64,000 bases of DNA. Origin: UBA3305 sp002373555. Lineage in GTDB: Bacteria > Bacillota > Clostridia > Lachnospirales > Lachnospiraceae. The stretch covers positions 9,715 to 73,714 of the forward strand of contig CAMOER010000010.1 of the NCBI GenBank assembly GCA_946612455.1, given 5' to 3'. The notes under the pieces were generated by a model, which saw only the letters and a list, made by a program, of their open reading frames with translations, searched no databases and was not told where the DNA came from. Of the stretch, positions 23,636 through 32,533 are shown in pieces. The position numbers and the translations under genes were made by a program. How positions within the stretch are numbered: position 1 is the first letter of the stretch; every line of letters starts with the position of its first letter.

Positions 23636-24490
23636 TCATTCCGCTTTGATATATTTTGCCAGGATCTCATCCACGGTGCCGTCGGCCTTCAGCTCCGCCA
23701 GTGCGGAATTGATCGCAGCCAGAAGGGCAGGATTTTCCTTGCTTACGCCGATCGCATAATCCTCGGAAGTAAACTCGGTATCCAGAATCTTCAGTCCCTC
23801 ATTCTCAGCAACAAAAGTCTTAGCCGGCTCCTGGTCGATGACGACGCAGTCGATCTTGTCGGTCAGCAGCGCCTGCACGGCATTCGCGCCGTTCGGGAAA
23901 GCAGTCACGTTCTCTTCACCGTATCCGCCGTCCTCGGGAGCAGCGGAGCAGTAGTTATATCCCGTGGTGCTCTCCTGGCATCCGATCATCTTTCCGTTCA
24001 GATCATCGACGGAAGCGATCTCGGAGCCTTCCTTCACGATGATAACCTGAACGCCCGTAGCATAAACATCGGCAAAATCGATGTTCTGTTTTCTCTCTTC
24101 TGTTACGGTAAGACCTGCCATCGCGATGTCATCCTTGCCGGTCTGTACGGAAGTGATGACGGCACCGAAATCCATGTCGTCCACGACAAGCTCCAGGCCG
24201 AGCTTCTCGGCGATCGCGCCGGCGATCTCTACATCGATACCCTCGAAATCACCGTTGTCGGCGACATACTCATAAGGAGCGAAAGATGCGTTCGTTGCCA
24301 TGTAAAGCTTGCCCTCTTCCACAGTGGTGAATTCGCCTGCTTCTGCAGCTGCCGCTTCCGTTTCAGCTGCTTCCGCCGCTTCGGTCTCAGCTGCCGCCGT
24401 TGTCTCTGCCGCCTGATTGCCGCCGCTGCAGGCTGCAAGGCTGAGCGCCATCAGCGCAGCAAGCATCAGTGCTGTGATTTTTTTCATCAT
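23636..24490 (-). CDS. Polar amino acid ABC transporter, substrate-binding lipoprotein
   Basis: A 284-residue extracellular binding protein. The ATG at 24490 (or 24487) follows AGGGAG; the longer frame covers the promoter. The lipobox LSLAACSGG gives a lipidated Cys near residue 22, then an Ala/Glu/Thr-rich linker (TTAAAETEAAEAAETEAAAA). The SBP_bac_3 domain starts with KLYMATNASFAPYEYV and contains DMDFGAVITSVQTGKDDIAM. The exact amino acid cannot be inferred reliably. Confidence 0.94.
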   Translation of the reverse strand: MMKKITALMLAALMALSLAACSGGNQAAETTAAAETEAAEAAETEAAAAEAGEFTTVEEGKLYMATNASFAPYEYVADNGDFEGIDVEIAGAIAEKLGLELVVDDMDFGAVITSVQTGKDDIAMAGLTVTEERKQNIDFADVYATGVQVIIVKEGSEIASVDDLNGKMIGCQESTTGYNYCSAAPEDGGYGEENVTAFPNGANAVQALLTDKIDCVVIDQEPAKTFVAENEGLKILDTEFTSEDYAIGVSKENPALLAAINSALAELKADGTVDEILAKYIKAE

Positions 24491-24533
24491 GATTTTTTCT
24501 CCCTTCCTGATTGGTGAAAACCATTTGCCGACA

Positions 24534-24562
24534 ATTTTATAACCCATTGCAGGCTTTGTCAA
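24534..24562 (-). promoter_or_regulatory. Promoter of the amino acid ABC operon
   Basis: On the minus strand TTGACA (24562-24557) and TAAAAT (24539-24534) with 17 bases between; an alternative TATAAA would give 15. It begins directly after the tRNA-Val terminator. Confidence 0.75.
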
Positions 24563-24565
24563 GCA

Positions 24566-24594
24566 AACAAAAGCCGCGCACACGGCGCGGCTTT
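24566..24594 (-). terminator. Terminator of tRNA-Val
   Basis: AAGCCGCGC and GCGCGGCTT form a 9-bp GC-rich stem, followed on the minus strand by TTTTGTTTGC. It lies two bases from the tRNA 3' end. Confidence 0.85.
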
Positions 24595-24596
24595 GA

Positions 24597-24669
24597 TGGA
24601 GACAACAGGACTCGAACCTGCGACCCTTTACACGTCAAGCAAATGCTCTCCCAGCTGAGCTATGTCTCC
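24597..24669 (-). tRNA. tRNA-Val (anticodon GAC)
   Basis: On the minus strand the 73 bases fold as a full cloverleaf: acceptor GGAGACA/TGTCTCC, D arm GCTC-AGCTGGGA-GAGC, anticodon stem TTTGC/GTAAA with loop TTGACGT (anticodon GAC), and T arm with GGTTCGAGTCC. The discriminator is A, and CCA is not encoded. Confidence 0.97.
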
Positions 24670-24776
24670 GCGGGATACTATAGCACACTTCGGAGCACGA
24701 TGCAAGCGAAAAAATCAAATGTCGGAAAATATTTTTAATTGTGTCATTCGTCTATGCTTTTTATCGTTTTCCGGCT

Positions 24777-25613
24777 TTATTCTCCCCGGATCCGGCCGAT
24801 CAGCCAGCAGACAGCGAACGCAAGCACGTCTACGGCAACGATCGTAGAGCCGACCGGCGTGCCCGCAAAGATCGAGATCACGATCCCGGAAAATGCGCAG
24901 ACCACCGAGAGGACGGCCGAGCAGACCGTTACGGACAGAAAGCTCTCAAATACCCGCATAGCGGAAAGCGCCGGGAAGATCACAAGCGCGGAGATCAGCA
25001 GGGAGCCCACCAGATTCATGGCCAGCACGATGATCACCGCGATCACGATCGCGATCAGCAGATTGTAATTGTCCGCCTTCGTCCCGGCCGACCTGGCAAA
25101 GTTCTCGTCAAAGGTGACGGCAAAGATCCTGTTGTAGAAAAAGATGAAGATCAGCGTCACCGCGACGGAGAGCACCGAACACAGGATCACCTCACCTCTT
25201 GTGAGCGTCAGGATCGAAGTGGAACCGAACAGCGTGCTGCAGACATCGCCGGACAGATTGGAGGATGTCGAGAAAATATTCATCAGCAGATAGCCGAAGG
25301 CAAGTGCGCCCACGGAGATCATCGCGATCGCCGCATCGCCCTTGATCCGGGTATTCTGGCCGGTACGCAGCAGCAGGACAGCACTGATGACCGTAAAGGG
25401 CATGACGATCAGCATCTCGTTCGTCAGATTCAAAACCGATGCGATCGCGATGCCGCCGAATGCAACGTGCGAAAGTCCGTCGCCGATGAAGGAAAAACGC
25501 TTCAGCACCAGCGTAACGCCCAGAAGAGACGAGCAGAACGCGATCAGCACGCCGACGATCAGCGCATAACGGACAAACGGATAGGAAAGATACATGATTA
25601 AAGTAGAGATCAT
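24777..25613 (-). CDS. znuB: Zinc/manganese-type ABC transporter, permease (ZnuB-like)
   Basis: A 278-residue ABC-3-family permease with eight or nine hydrophobic helices. Conserved segments are FIGDGLSHVAFGGIAIAS near residue 40 and NLVGSLLISALVIFPALSAM near residue 180. It overlaps the ATPase gene by four bases. No binding protein gene is adjacent, so the ZnuA partner must be encoded elsewhere. The choice of zinc over manganese rests on the operators upstream and is inferred. Confidence 0.9.
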   Translation of the reverse strand: MISTLIMYLSYPFVRYALIVGVLIAFCSSLLGVTLVLKRFSFIGDGLSHVAFGGIAIASVLNLTNEMLIVMPFTVISAVLLLRTGQNTRIKGDAAIAMISVGALAFGYLLMNIFSTSSNLSGDVCSTLFGSTSILTLTRGEVILCSVLSVAVTLIFIFFYNRIFAVTFDENFARSAGTKADNYNLLIAIVIAVIIVLAMNLVGSLLISALVIFPALSAMRVFESFLSVTVCSAVLSVVCAFSGIVISIFAGTPVGSTIVAVDVLAFAVCWLIGRIRGE

Positions 25614-26362
25614 TGCACCGTATCCTTCCCCAGAACTTCCTCCAGACGGCTGATATCCTCTTTGATCTGTTCCTCATCGACAAAGAATTTTCCGATCTCA
25701 CTGTTCAGATATTCTTTCTTTGTCCCGAAGAACAGCTTGTCGCCGATATGCAGGATATGCGTGGCATATCGTACGGCGGCGTTGATATCATGCGAGATCA
25801 TGATGATGGTGGTCCCTTCGTCATTCAGGGATTTGATGAGCGCATACATCTCCGCCGTGACCTTGGGATCCAGGCCGGAGACGGGCTCGTCCAGAAGCAT
25901 CAGCTTTCTGGTCGCACAGAGCGCTCTGGCAAGCAGCACTCTCTGCTGCTGTCCGCCGGACAGATCCCGGTAGCAGCGGTCCTTCAGTGCGCTGATGCCC
26001 ATCTTTTCAATATTTTCCTCTGCCAGCTGTTTTTCTTCTTTATTATAAAACGGTCTGCGGCCCATCCTGCCCTGACATCCGGACAGAACGATCTCCTTTA
26101 CGGATGCTGGAAAATCCTTCTGTACGACCGTCTGCTGCGGGAGATAGCCGATCTCATTCTGCTGCAGGCCGTCGCCCCAGACGATCTCTCCGCCAGCCGG
26201 CGGATTCAGCCCGAGAATGGTCTTCATCAGGGTCGACTTTCCGGAGCCGTTCTCTCCCACGATGCAGAGATAGTTTCCTTTATTCACTTCAAAATTCAGG
26301 CCTTTCAGGATCACGTCCGAACCGTATCCCAAAGACAGATCCTTCGCTGTCAGCATAGCCAT
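25610..26362 (-). CDS. znuC: Zinc/manganese-type ABC transporter, ATP-binding protein (ZnuC-like)
   Basis: A 250-residue ATPase: Walker A VGENGSGKSTLMKTIL near residue 37, signature LSGGQQQRVLLARALCA near 140, Walker B LMLLDEPVSGLDP, and switch IMISHDINAAVRYATH. The ATG follows GAGGAGGCGATATC. It is the first gene of a two-gene operon under a strong promoter that is overlaid by repeated dyads, as expected for a metal-repressed uptake system. Confidence 0.92.
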   Translation of the reverse strand: MAMLTAKDLSLGYGSDVILKGLNFEVNKGNYLCIVGENGSGKSTLMKTILGLNPPAGGEIVWGDGLQQNEIGYLPQQTVVQKDFPASVKEIVLSGCQGRMGRRPFYNKEEKQLAEENIEKMGISALKDRCYRDLSGGQQQRVLLARALCATRKLMLLDEPVSGLDPKVTAEMYALIKSLNDEGTTIIMISHDINAAVRYATHILHIGDKLFFGTKKEYLNSEIGKFFVDEEQIKEDISRLEEVLGKDTVQ

Positions 26363-26380
26363 GATATCGCCTCCTCAAAA

Positions 26381-26446
26381 CGGGAATCGTTCCCGATTAT
26401 AGTCCCGGATCGGGAATGTGTCAAGCGAAATCGGGAATGATTATCA
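26381..26446 (-). promoter_or_regulatory. Perfect promoter with three Zur-like operator repeats
   Basis: On the minus strand TTGACA (26424-26419) and TATAAT (26401-26396) are perfect with a 17-base spacer. Around them lie three copies of a CGGGAAT motif: the dyad CGGGAATCGTTCCCG (26381-26395, over the start site), ATCGGGAATG inside the spacer (26409-26418), and ATCGGGAATGATTATCA (26430-26446, just upstream). The last also contains the TGATTATC half of known Fur/Zur boxes. Confidence 0.75.
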
Positions 26447-26467
26447 AAACATCGCTGTCAGCCGCCG

Positions 26468-28756
26468 TCAGTCCTCCTGTTCCCGCCGTTCTTTCAGGAA
26501 TCCGTAGACATCCACGGCCCGGTCTTCGGAAAAGACCGCTGTCAGGGCACCGTCCCAGGCAGTGCAGAAACAGGAACAGCCTGCTGCGGAAAGCCGGGCG
26601 AGCGCTTCCGGCGACGGATGTCCGTACAGATTTCCCGGGCTGCAGCTGATGAAACCGGTCTCCGGCGACAGCGCCCTGACAAAATCTTCCGAGGAGGAAT
26701 TCTTTGATCCGTGATGGCCGACCTTCAGAAAATCAATGTCCGGAAGATCCATGCGCTCCATCAGACGCTTCTCGCCTTCCTCCCCCAGATCGCCGGGAAA
26801 CAGCGCCGTCACGCCGGCATATTCCAGGAGCATGACCAGCGATGTCTCGTTCGGGTCCCTTGCCGCAAAATACTCTTCCGATTCCTGATCCGGATAAATA
26901 CAGCGGAAACGGACCGCTCCGCTGCCGGCAGCATCACCGGCGGACAGGATCCTAACCGGCACCTGCTTCTCATCCGCTGCTGCCAGGATCCCCGCCAGTT
27001 CTTCCGATTCTGCTTCCGTCCGGCTGAGCAGCAGGCAGTCTGTCTGCAGGAACGGATCCCGCAGCAGCGCCTCCGCTCCGTTGATATGATCCCCGTCGCT
27101 GTGCGTCAGCAGCAGGAAGGACAGTCTGCGCACGCCCAGGCTCTTCAGCGCGGGCAAGATCCGGTTCCTTCCGGCCTCCTCCACCGAGCTGCTGCCGGCA
27201 TCGATCAGGAAATCCCGGCCGTCGGCCCGGATCAGCGTACAGTCCCCCTGTCCGACATCGACTGAGATGATCTGAAACCCGCTTTCGGGGAGCGGAAGGA
27301 TCAGGAGAGTGAAGAGCACACAGAGGATGCCTGTTTTCAGCAGCCCGGCTGCAGCCGCCTGCCGGTTCCCGCGCCTTCCGTGCTTTAGCGGAGACGCCAG
27401 CCACGCCTTTTTCTGTCTGCGCCGGAGCGTAAGAACGACTGTAAACAGGAGGATATAATAGACCGCCGTTCTCGGGAGTCCCGGCACGCCCGTGATCACT
27501 CCTGCACCCGGCAGCCGCAGCGCTGTCTCCGCGGTCATCCGGTACCAGGACACCGTCAGATGTCCCGGCAGGAACAGCAGCCATACGCCCGGAAGGCCCA
27601 GCATGCCCCAGACCGTCCCCGCCATCGCGGAGATCAGGACAACTCCTGCCAGCGGGATCACCAGCAGATTTGTGAGCATGCTGAGGGGCAGAAGCGTTCC
27701 CGTCATCATCAGCTGCACCGGCATCGTCATGAGCCAGATGGAGGCCGCCGGTGCCAGGCCGCGCAGGATCCCGGGGACATACCGCAGCCACTCATAGAGG
27801 ACCGGCGTGATCACACTGATCGAGAGGATCGCCAGAAAAGAGAGCTGGAAGCCCCGCTGCCAGAGCATCAGCGGCTGACCGCACAGGATCAGAATGCCTG
27901 CCATGCTCATTGCAGAGAGCAGATCATAGCTTCGCTTCAGCGGGATGGCCAGGATCATAAGGATGAACATTACAAGCGCCCGTATAGATGAAGTTCCCGC
28001 CCCTGAGAGCAGCACATAACAGCCGACCAGTGCGGCGCTGGCGGTCACCTGTACGAACGGAGGCGTACCGAGCCGTTTCAGCAGCGCTAATACTGCCATG
28101 CCGATCACAGAGACATGCAGCCCGCTCACCGCCAGGATGTGCGAGATCCCGGCATTCCGGAACAGATCCGATACCTCATCCTCCATCATCCCCTTGTCGC
28201 CCAGAAGCATCGCTGCGAAGATGCCCGCGTCCTCCGCGGACGCATTTCCGAGGATGATCCCGGAAGCCTGCAGCCGGATCCGTGAAAGTGCTCTTCTGAC
28301 AGCCGAAAGCAGCCTGCCGGTAATCCCTCCGCCGCCATCCTCCGGCAGGATCTCCCGCCGTTCTTCCTTCAGCCGGAACTCTACGCCCTGGGCCAGATAA
28401 TAGGCCTCCGAATCGAACTGTCCCGGGTCGGACGGCGCCGGGAACCGGGAGAGCACGCCGGTCACTTTTACGCGGCAGCCGGCCTCCGGCGGCTGGCTGC
28501 CTGCATAGACAAGCAGATCCCCGGCTTCCGCCGGGACAGCCTTTTCCACCGCCGTCACGTCCTCCAGAACATAAGAAAAGCCCGCCCTGCCTTCCCTGAC
28601 CGAGCGGACTTTACCGTATGCGGTAATAACGGCAGTCTGCCTGCCGTTCATTCTCTCATAAAGCGCGCTGGCTTTTACCAGCGGCATGCCCAACAGATGC
28701 ATCAGCCACTCTCCCGCGATCATGACCCCGAGCAGAAAGAGAAGCGGTCTTTTCAT
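26468..28756 (-). CDS. comEC: DNA internalisation competence protein ComEC/Rec2
   Basis: ComEC forms the channel that passes single-stranded transforming DNA through the cytoplasmic membrane. At 762 residues it has the full set of domains: an N-terminal soluble OB-like part (about 30-150), the Competence membrane domain with ISHILAVSGLHVSVIG near residue 210 and many helices to about residue 490, and a C-terminal metallo-beta-lactamase domain with ISVDVGQGDCTLIRADGRDF and LLTHSDGDHINGAEAL. It is the last gene of an operon that opens with comEA. Confidence 0.95.
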   Translation of the reverse strand: MKRPLLFLLGVMIAGEWLMHLLGMPLVKASALYERMNGRQTAVITAYGKVRSVREGRAGFSYVLEDVTAVEKAVPAEAGDLLVYAGSQPPEAGCRVKVTGVLSRFPAPSDPGQFDSEAYYLAQGVEFRLKEERREILPEDGGGGITGRLLSAVRRALSRIRLQASGIILGNASAEDAGIFAAMLLGDKGMMEDEVSDLFRNAGISHILAVSGLHVSVIGMAVLALLKRLGTPPFVQVTASAALVGCYVLLSGAGTSSIRALVMFILMILAIPLKRSYDLLSAMSMAGILILCGQPLMLWQRGFQLSFLAILSISVITPVLYEWLRYVPGILRGLAPAASIWLMTMPVQLMMTGTLLPLSMLTNLLVIPLAGVVLISAMAGTVWGMLGLPGVWLLFLPGHLTVSWYRMTAETALRLPGAGVITGVPGLPRTAVYYILLFTVVLTLRRRQKKAWLASPLKHGRRGNRQAAAAGLLKTGILCVLFTLLILPLPESGFQIISVDVGQGDCTLIRADGRDFLIDAGSSSVEEAGRNRILPALKSLGVRRLSFLLLTHSDGDHINGAEALLRDPFLQTDCLLLSRTEAESEELAGILAAADEKQVPVRILSAGDAAGSGAVRFRCIYPDQESEEYFAARDPNETSLVMLLEYAGVTALFPGDLGEEGEKRLMERMDLPDIDFLKVGHHGSKNSSSEDFVRALSPETGFISCSPGNLYGHPSPEALARLSAAGCSCFCTAWDGALTAVFSEDRAVDVYGFLKERREQED

Positions 28757-28772
28757 GCAAATGTTTCCTTAT

Positions 28773-29720
28773 TTAATCGATCATCTCTTCGTCCGCTTCC
28801 AGCGGCGCCTTGATGGAAAGTCCTTCTTCCAGGACGACATCGGCGGAACCGTTCACGGTAAGCTGCACCATATTGATGCCGGGGATCGCACAGAGCGTAT
28901 TGACGATCGAGTACACCGGCAGCTTATACGAATACTCCAGTTCCTGGTTCCCGAAGGTGTCATTCAGATTCACGTAGCAGATCCCGTCAGTGACCGTGAT
29001 ATCCGTCGCTTCCGTACCGACCGGGATCACATTCCGGAGCGATTCCTTCTGCGGGCCGCCGATCAGAAGGGAGACGGCCATTTTGGCAAGCGTTGCCTGA
29101 TCATATCCCTCTTCGACCGTCGCGTAGCGCTCTTCGCTTGACAGAAGCGGTTCCTCCGCAGCGCCGAAATAAAGCGTGAGTTCGATCTCCTGCGCGTGCT
29201 CGTTCTGGAAGATCGTATCGACAAAGCTGTCGGCCGAGATATTGCCCACTTCCGCATCATATTCGTTGGTCAGCGGATTGCCGTTCACATTGATCACGAC
29301 CGAATCCGCATCCTCCACGCTCAGCATGCTCTTGACAAGGGCCGCACGGAGGAGCGATTCATTCATGGTGCCGACTTCCGGATAATCCCCCTTCAGATAG
29401 AGGACGAGTGTCTTGTCCTGCCAGGCCGTATGGTCCAGTTCCAGCGATTCCGGCAGCGCACTTCCGCCGTCCGGGAATTCGCCGTCCCTGAGCGCAAGGA
29501 ACATGTCACTGATCTTGGCATCACCTGTGCTTTTGATCTCTACAGGTGTGTTCGCCAGCCCTGTTCTGTCGCTTTTAATGTAATAGACCTGCGGGCCTTC
29601 CGGCTGCGTTTCTTCCGTCTGCTGCGCTGTCGTCCCGCATCCGCCAAGGAGCAGGGACAGCGTCAGGACCAGCAGCATCACCGCTGCGGAGAACGATGCA
29701 TGTTCAGATAACTTATTCAT
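28773..29720 (-). CDS. GerMN-domain lipoprotein
   Basis: A 315-residue lipoprotein anchored outside the cell. The ATG at 29720 is preceded by CCGGAGGAGGACAGTG; a longer frame would lie inside the kinase gene. The lipobox is LSLLLGGCG (Cys near residue 30). Two GerMN-like repeats follow: one centred on residues 100-165 (LLRAALVKSMLSVEDADSVV) and one on 235-300 (VNLNDTFGNQELEYSY, PVYSIVNTLCAIPGI). GerMN domains occur in GerM sporulation proteins and in lipoproteins next to two-component systems. It overlaps the kinase stop by eight bases. Confidence 0.88.
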   Translation of the reverse strand: MNKLSEHASFSAAVMLLVLTLSLLLGGCGTTAQQTEETQPEGPQVYYIKSDRTGLANTPVEIKSTGDAKISDMFLALRDGEFPDGGSALPESLELDHTAWQDKTLVLYLKGDYPEVGTMNESLLRAALVKSMLSVEDADSVVINVNGNPLTNEYDAEVGNISADSFVDTIFQNEHAQEIELTLYFGAAEEPLLSSEERYATVEEGYDQATLAKMAVSLLIGGPQKESLRNVIPVGTEATDITVTDGICYVNLNDTFGNQELEYSYKLPVYSIVNTLCAIPGINMVQLTVNGSADVVLEEGLSIKAPLEADEEMID

Positions 29721-31128
29721 CACTGTCCTCCTCCGGAATATAATGCAGCGGGATCCTGACCACGAAGGTCGTCCCCTCGCCCATCTTGCTGTAGGCTTTG
29801 ATATCCCCGTGATGGAGCGAGATGATGCTTCTGGCGATCGGAAGACCGAGTCCCGTACCGCCGGTCGCCCTGGACCTGGCCTTGTCAACACGGTAGAAAC
29901 GTTCGAAGATATGCTCCAGCGCATCCTCCGGGATACCGCAGCCGCAATCCGAGATCTTGATATAGAAATACTGGTAATCCGAGTTCAGCGAAAGCTTGAC
30001 CCAGCCGCCGTCCTTGTTGTATTTGATGGCGTTCTCCACCAGATTGGTGATCGCGAGCGTCAGCTTGGGATCATCGATATCGGCCATGACCGGCCGGAAG
30101 CTCTCAAACAGAAGCTCGATATCCCTGGTCTGGGCGATCGGCGTCAGCCGTTTCAGGATCAGCGCCATTTTCTCGTTGACATTCGTCTGCGCGATGTTCA
30201 TTGCCATCGCATTGTTGTCCAGACGCGACAGCGACAGAAGATCATCAATGATCTTGCTCTCGCGGTCCACTTCCGAGGAGATATCCGACATGAATTCCTG
30301 ATACAGCTCCACAGGTGCTTCTCCGCCCATGCTCATCAGGGAATCCGCCAGCACGCGCATGGAGGTGATGGGCGTCTTCAGTTCATGTGCAACATTTGAA
30401 ACGAACTCCTGTCTGGTCTCATCCAGCGCTCTGGCGCGGGCAAGTACCCGGTTCACGGCGTCGCTGATGCGCACGGTCTCTTTATAGTTCTTTACATTGA
30501 CCGTACCGCTCAGGTTGCCTTCGGATGCCTTGTCGATCTCGCTGACCAGCTTCTTCAGGGGCCGCAGCGTATAATAGATCAGGAAGATATCGATCAGGAA
30601 AAGGGCTGCAAACAGCGCAGTGAGCCACATCCAGGATTCATGGTACTGGGTGATGATCGGCCGCTCCACCCGCATGGTATCCGCATTGACGACCAAAGCG
30701 CCCACGACGGTCTGCGTCTCATCCATCGCTGTGACCGGTTCCACGAAGCAGAGCGTATGCTCGTCCTGGTCATACATCTCATAATAGTCGCCGCGGAAGG
30801 CCGCGAGCACTTCCGATGCCGTGAAGATCTTTCCCAGATCCCGGTCCTTCGTATCCCGGATCACGTGCAGACCGCGGTCGATGATCCGGATCCTTCCGTT
30901 CCAGCTCTCCGCCATCTGCGAGAGCAGGGCATTGTTGACCTCGTCCACATTTCCCTCAAAACAGCCGGAATCCCGGAGCTGGTTGCTGAGGATCATGACC
31001 TCGGTCTCCATCGAAGACATGGAGAGCTTGACCTCCGCATCCAGATAGCTCCTTGTAAGAACGGCATTAAAAATCAACACCGGCAGGATACCGGTGATGA
31101 TCAGGATCAGAAACAGGCGCATGCGCAT
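29713..31128 (-). CDS. Sensor histidine kinase
   Basis: A membrane kinase of 471 residues in the WalK/PhoR style. One helix at residues 3-25 and another near 165-185 bracket an extracellular sensor of about 140 residues. A HAMP segment follows (KLVSEIDKASEGNLSGTVNV), then HisKA with FVSNVAHELKTPITSMRVLA (phosphorylated His near residue 245), the N box NLVENAIKYNKDGGW, and ATP-lid motifs SDCGCGIPEDAL and GGTGLGLPIARS. It pairs with the response regulator 28 bases upstream. Confidence 0.94.
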   Translation of the reverse strand: MRMRLFLILIITGILPVLIFNAVLTRSYLDAEVKLSMSSMETEVMILSNQLRDSGCFEGNVDEVNNALLSQMAESWNGRIRIIDRGLHVIRDTKDRDLGKIFTASEVLAAFRGDYYEMYDQDEHTLCFVEPVTAMDETQTVVGALVVNADTMRVERPIITQYHESWMWLTALFAALFLIDIFLIYYTLRPLKKLVSEIDKASEGNLSGTVNVKNYKETVRISDAVNRVLARARALDETRQEFVSNVAHELKTPITSMRVLADSLMSMGGEAPVELYQEFMSDISSEVDRESKIIDDLLSLSRLDNNAMAMNIAQTNVNEKMALILKRLTPIAQTRDIELLFESFRPVMADIDDPKLTLAITNLVENAIKYNKDGGWVKLSLNSDYQYFYIKISDCGCGIPEDALEHIFERFYRVDKARSRATGGTGLGLPIARSIISLHHGDIKAYSKMGEGTTFVVRIPLHYIPEEDSDE

Positions 31129-31156
31129 GCTTCTGTGATGCTTTTTTTTCGGATTG

Positions 31157-31846
31157 TCAGTTTTTGTAGAAATAGCCTACACCCCATTTCGTATAGACAT
31201 AATGAGGATCGCTCGGATTGGGTTCGATCTTCTCTCTTAAGCGTCTCACATGCACATCGACCGTACGGACATCGCCGGGATACTCGAATCCCCAGACGAT
31301 ATTGAGCAGCTGTTCCCTGCTGTAAACCTTGCCGGGATTCGTGAGCAGCAGCTCCAGCAGATCGAATTCCTTCGCCGTCAGATTGATCTCCTTGCCGGAG
31401 ACGAACACTCTGCGGCTCTCGGTATCCATCTCGAGATCCTGGACCACGACACGGTGGTTCTTCTCCTGCTCCCTGGTATTCTTTCTGGAATTGCGGCGCA
31501 GGATCGCCTTGATCCTCGCCTTGACCTCCAGGATATTGAAGGGCTTGGTGATGTAATCATCCGCGCCGTATTCCAGTCCCATGATCTTGTCCATGTCATC
31601 GCTTTTTGCCGTGAGCATCAGGATCGGCATGTCCGAAAACTCACGGATCTCCCGGCAGACCTCCAGGCCGTCCATCACCGGCAGCATCAGGTCGAGGAGG
31701 ACAGCGTCGTATTCCGTGGCCTTTGCCATTTCCAGCGCCTCTCCTCCGTCGTAAGCGCAGTCCACTTCCATTCCGTCCTGCTCAAGGGAGAATCTCAGTC
31801 CCTTGACGATCAGTTTTTCGTCATCCACAACCAGGATTTTTGCCAT
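31157..31846 (-). CDS. OmpR-family response regulator
   Basis: The 229-residue cytoplasmic regulator has a receiver domain with the acidic pair in VVDDEKLIVKG, phosphoacceptor Asp in DAVLLDLMLPVMDGLEV near residue 52 and conserved Lys in MLTAKSDD. The C-terminal winged helix contains LTAKEFDLLELLLTNPGKVY, SREQLLNIVWGFEYPGDVRT and VDVHVRRLREKIEP. Its place between comEA and comEC suggests that it might control the operon it belongs to. Confidence 0.95.
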   Translation of the reverse strand: MAKILVVDDEKLIVKGLRFSLEQDGMEVDCAYDGGEALEMAKATEYDAVLLDLMLPVMDGLEVCREIREFSDMPILMLTAKSDDMDKIMGLEYGADDYITKPFNILEVKARIKAILRRNSRKNTREQEKNHRVVVQDLEMDTESRRVFVSGKEINLTAKEFDLLELLLTNPGKVYSREQLLNIVWGFEYPGDVRTVDVHVRRLREKIEPNPSDPHYVYTKWGVGYFYKN

Positions 31847-31872
31847 TCTTACACCTCTTTATACTGAAAAGA

Positions 31873-32439
31873 TCAGACTTTAATGTGATCCTTTATCCTG
31901 CTGAATGCGGCCTCCTTGATGCCCGGCACGAGCATGATGTCTTCGATCACCGTGAAGCCGCCCTGCTCGTCTCTGTAGGCGATGATCGCCTCCGCTTTCG
32001 CCGGACCGATGCCCGGCAGCGTCTCGAGCGTCTCCGCATCCGCAGTATTGATATTGACCAGTCCGTCATCCGCCGCCGCGCCGTCCGCACCGCCGCCGGC
32101 CGTCTCCGTCTTTGACGGGATCCGCAGCTGCTCGCCGTCGGAAAGCATTCCGGCGAGATTGATATATTCCGTATCCGCCTGCGGAAGAAAACCGCCGGCT
32201 GCCTTTACCGCATCGCCTGCGCGGGCATCCGCCGGAAGGGTATACACCCCCGGTTCCCTGACATATCCGCAGACATAGACAACGACTGTGTCTGCTTCGT
32301 GCGCCGCGCTGCCCGGCACGGCCTCCGTCTCCGCGGCCGCCGGATCCAGGCGTCTGCCCGGCTCCCTGCTGCAGCCCGAAAACGGCAGCATCAGGAATAA
32401 CAGCAGCAGGACTGCACGCATGATTCTGTTCCGTTCCAT
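31873..32439 (-). CDS. comEA: ComEA-type DNA receptor, predicted lipoprotein
   Basis: ComEA binds double-stranded DNA outside the membrane during natural transformation. The 188 residues show an N-terminal hydrophobic segment ending in the lipobox LPFSGC, so the protein is probably lipid-anchored rather than held by a helix as in Bacillus. An SLBB domain follows (VVYVCGYVREPGVYTLP, GDAVKAAGGFL), then the C-terminal helix-hairpin-helix pair VNINTADAETLETLPGIGPA and DIMLVPGIKEAAFSRI. It opens the operon. Confidence 0.93.
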   Translation of the reverse strand: MERNRIMRAVLLLLFLMLPFSGCSREPGRRLDPAAAETEAVPGSAAHEADTVVVYVCGYVREPGVYTLPADARAGDAVKAAGGFLPQADTEYINLAGMLSDGEQLRIPSKTETAGGGADGAAADDGLVNINTADAETLETLPGIGPAKAEAIIAYRDEQGGFTVIEDIMLVPGIKEAAFSRIKDHIKV

Positions 32440-32478
32440 GGAATTCCTTTCCCGGGAACGGCATCTGTCTCCACTATT

Positions 32479-32507
32479 ATTTTAGCGGATAAACAGGCGT
32501 AAATCAA
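32479..32507 (-). promoter_or_regulatory. Promoter of the comEA operon
   Basis: On the minus strand TTGATT (32507-32502) and TAAAAT (32484-32479) with 17 bases between. It lies between the araC-type gene stop and comEA. Confidence 0.7.
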
Positions 32508-32533
32508 GTGTATCAGCCAAGAAACTCACGGGA

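Noticed and set aside
24511..24738. Open frame across tRNA-Val containing NRTRTCDPLHVKQMLSQLSY
   Set aside because: This is the well-known false protein made by translating the antisense strand of a tRNA gene.
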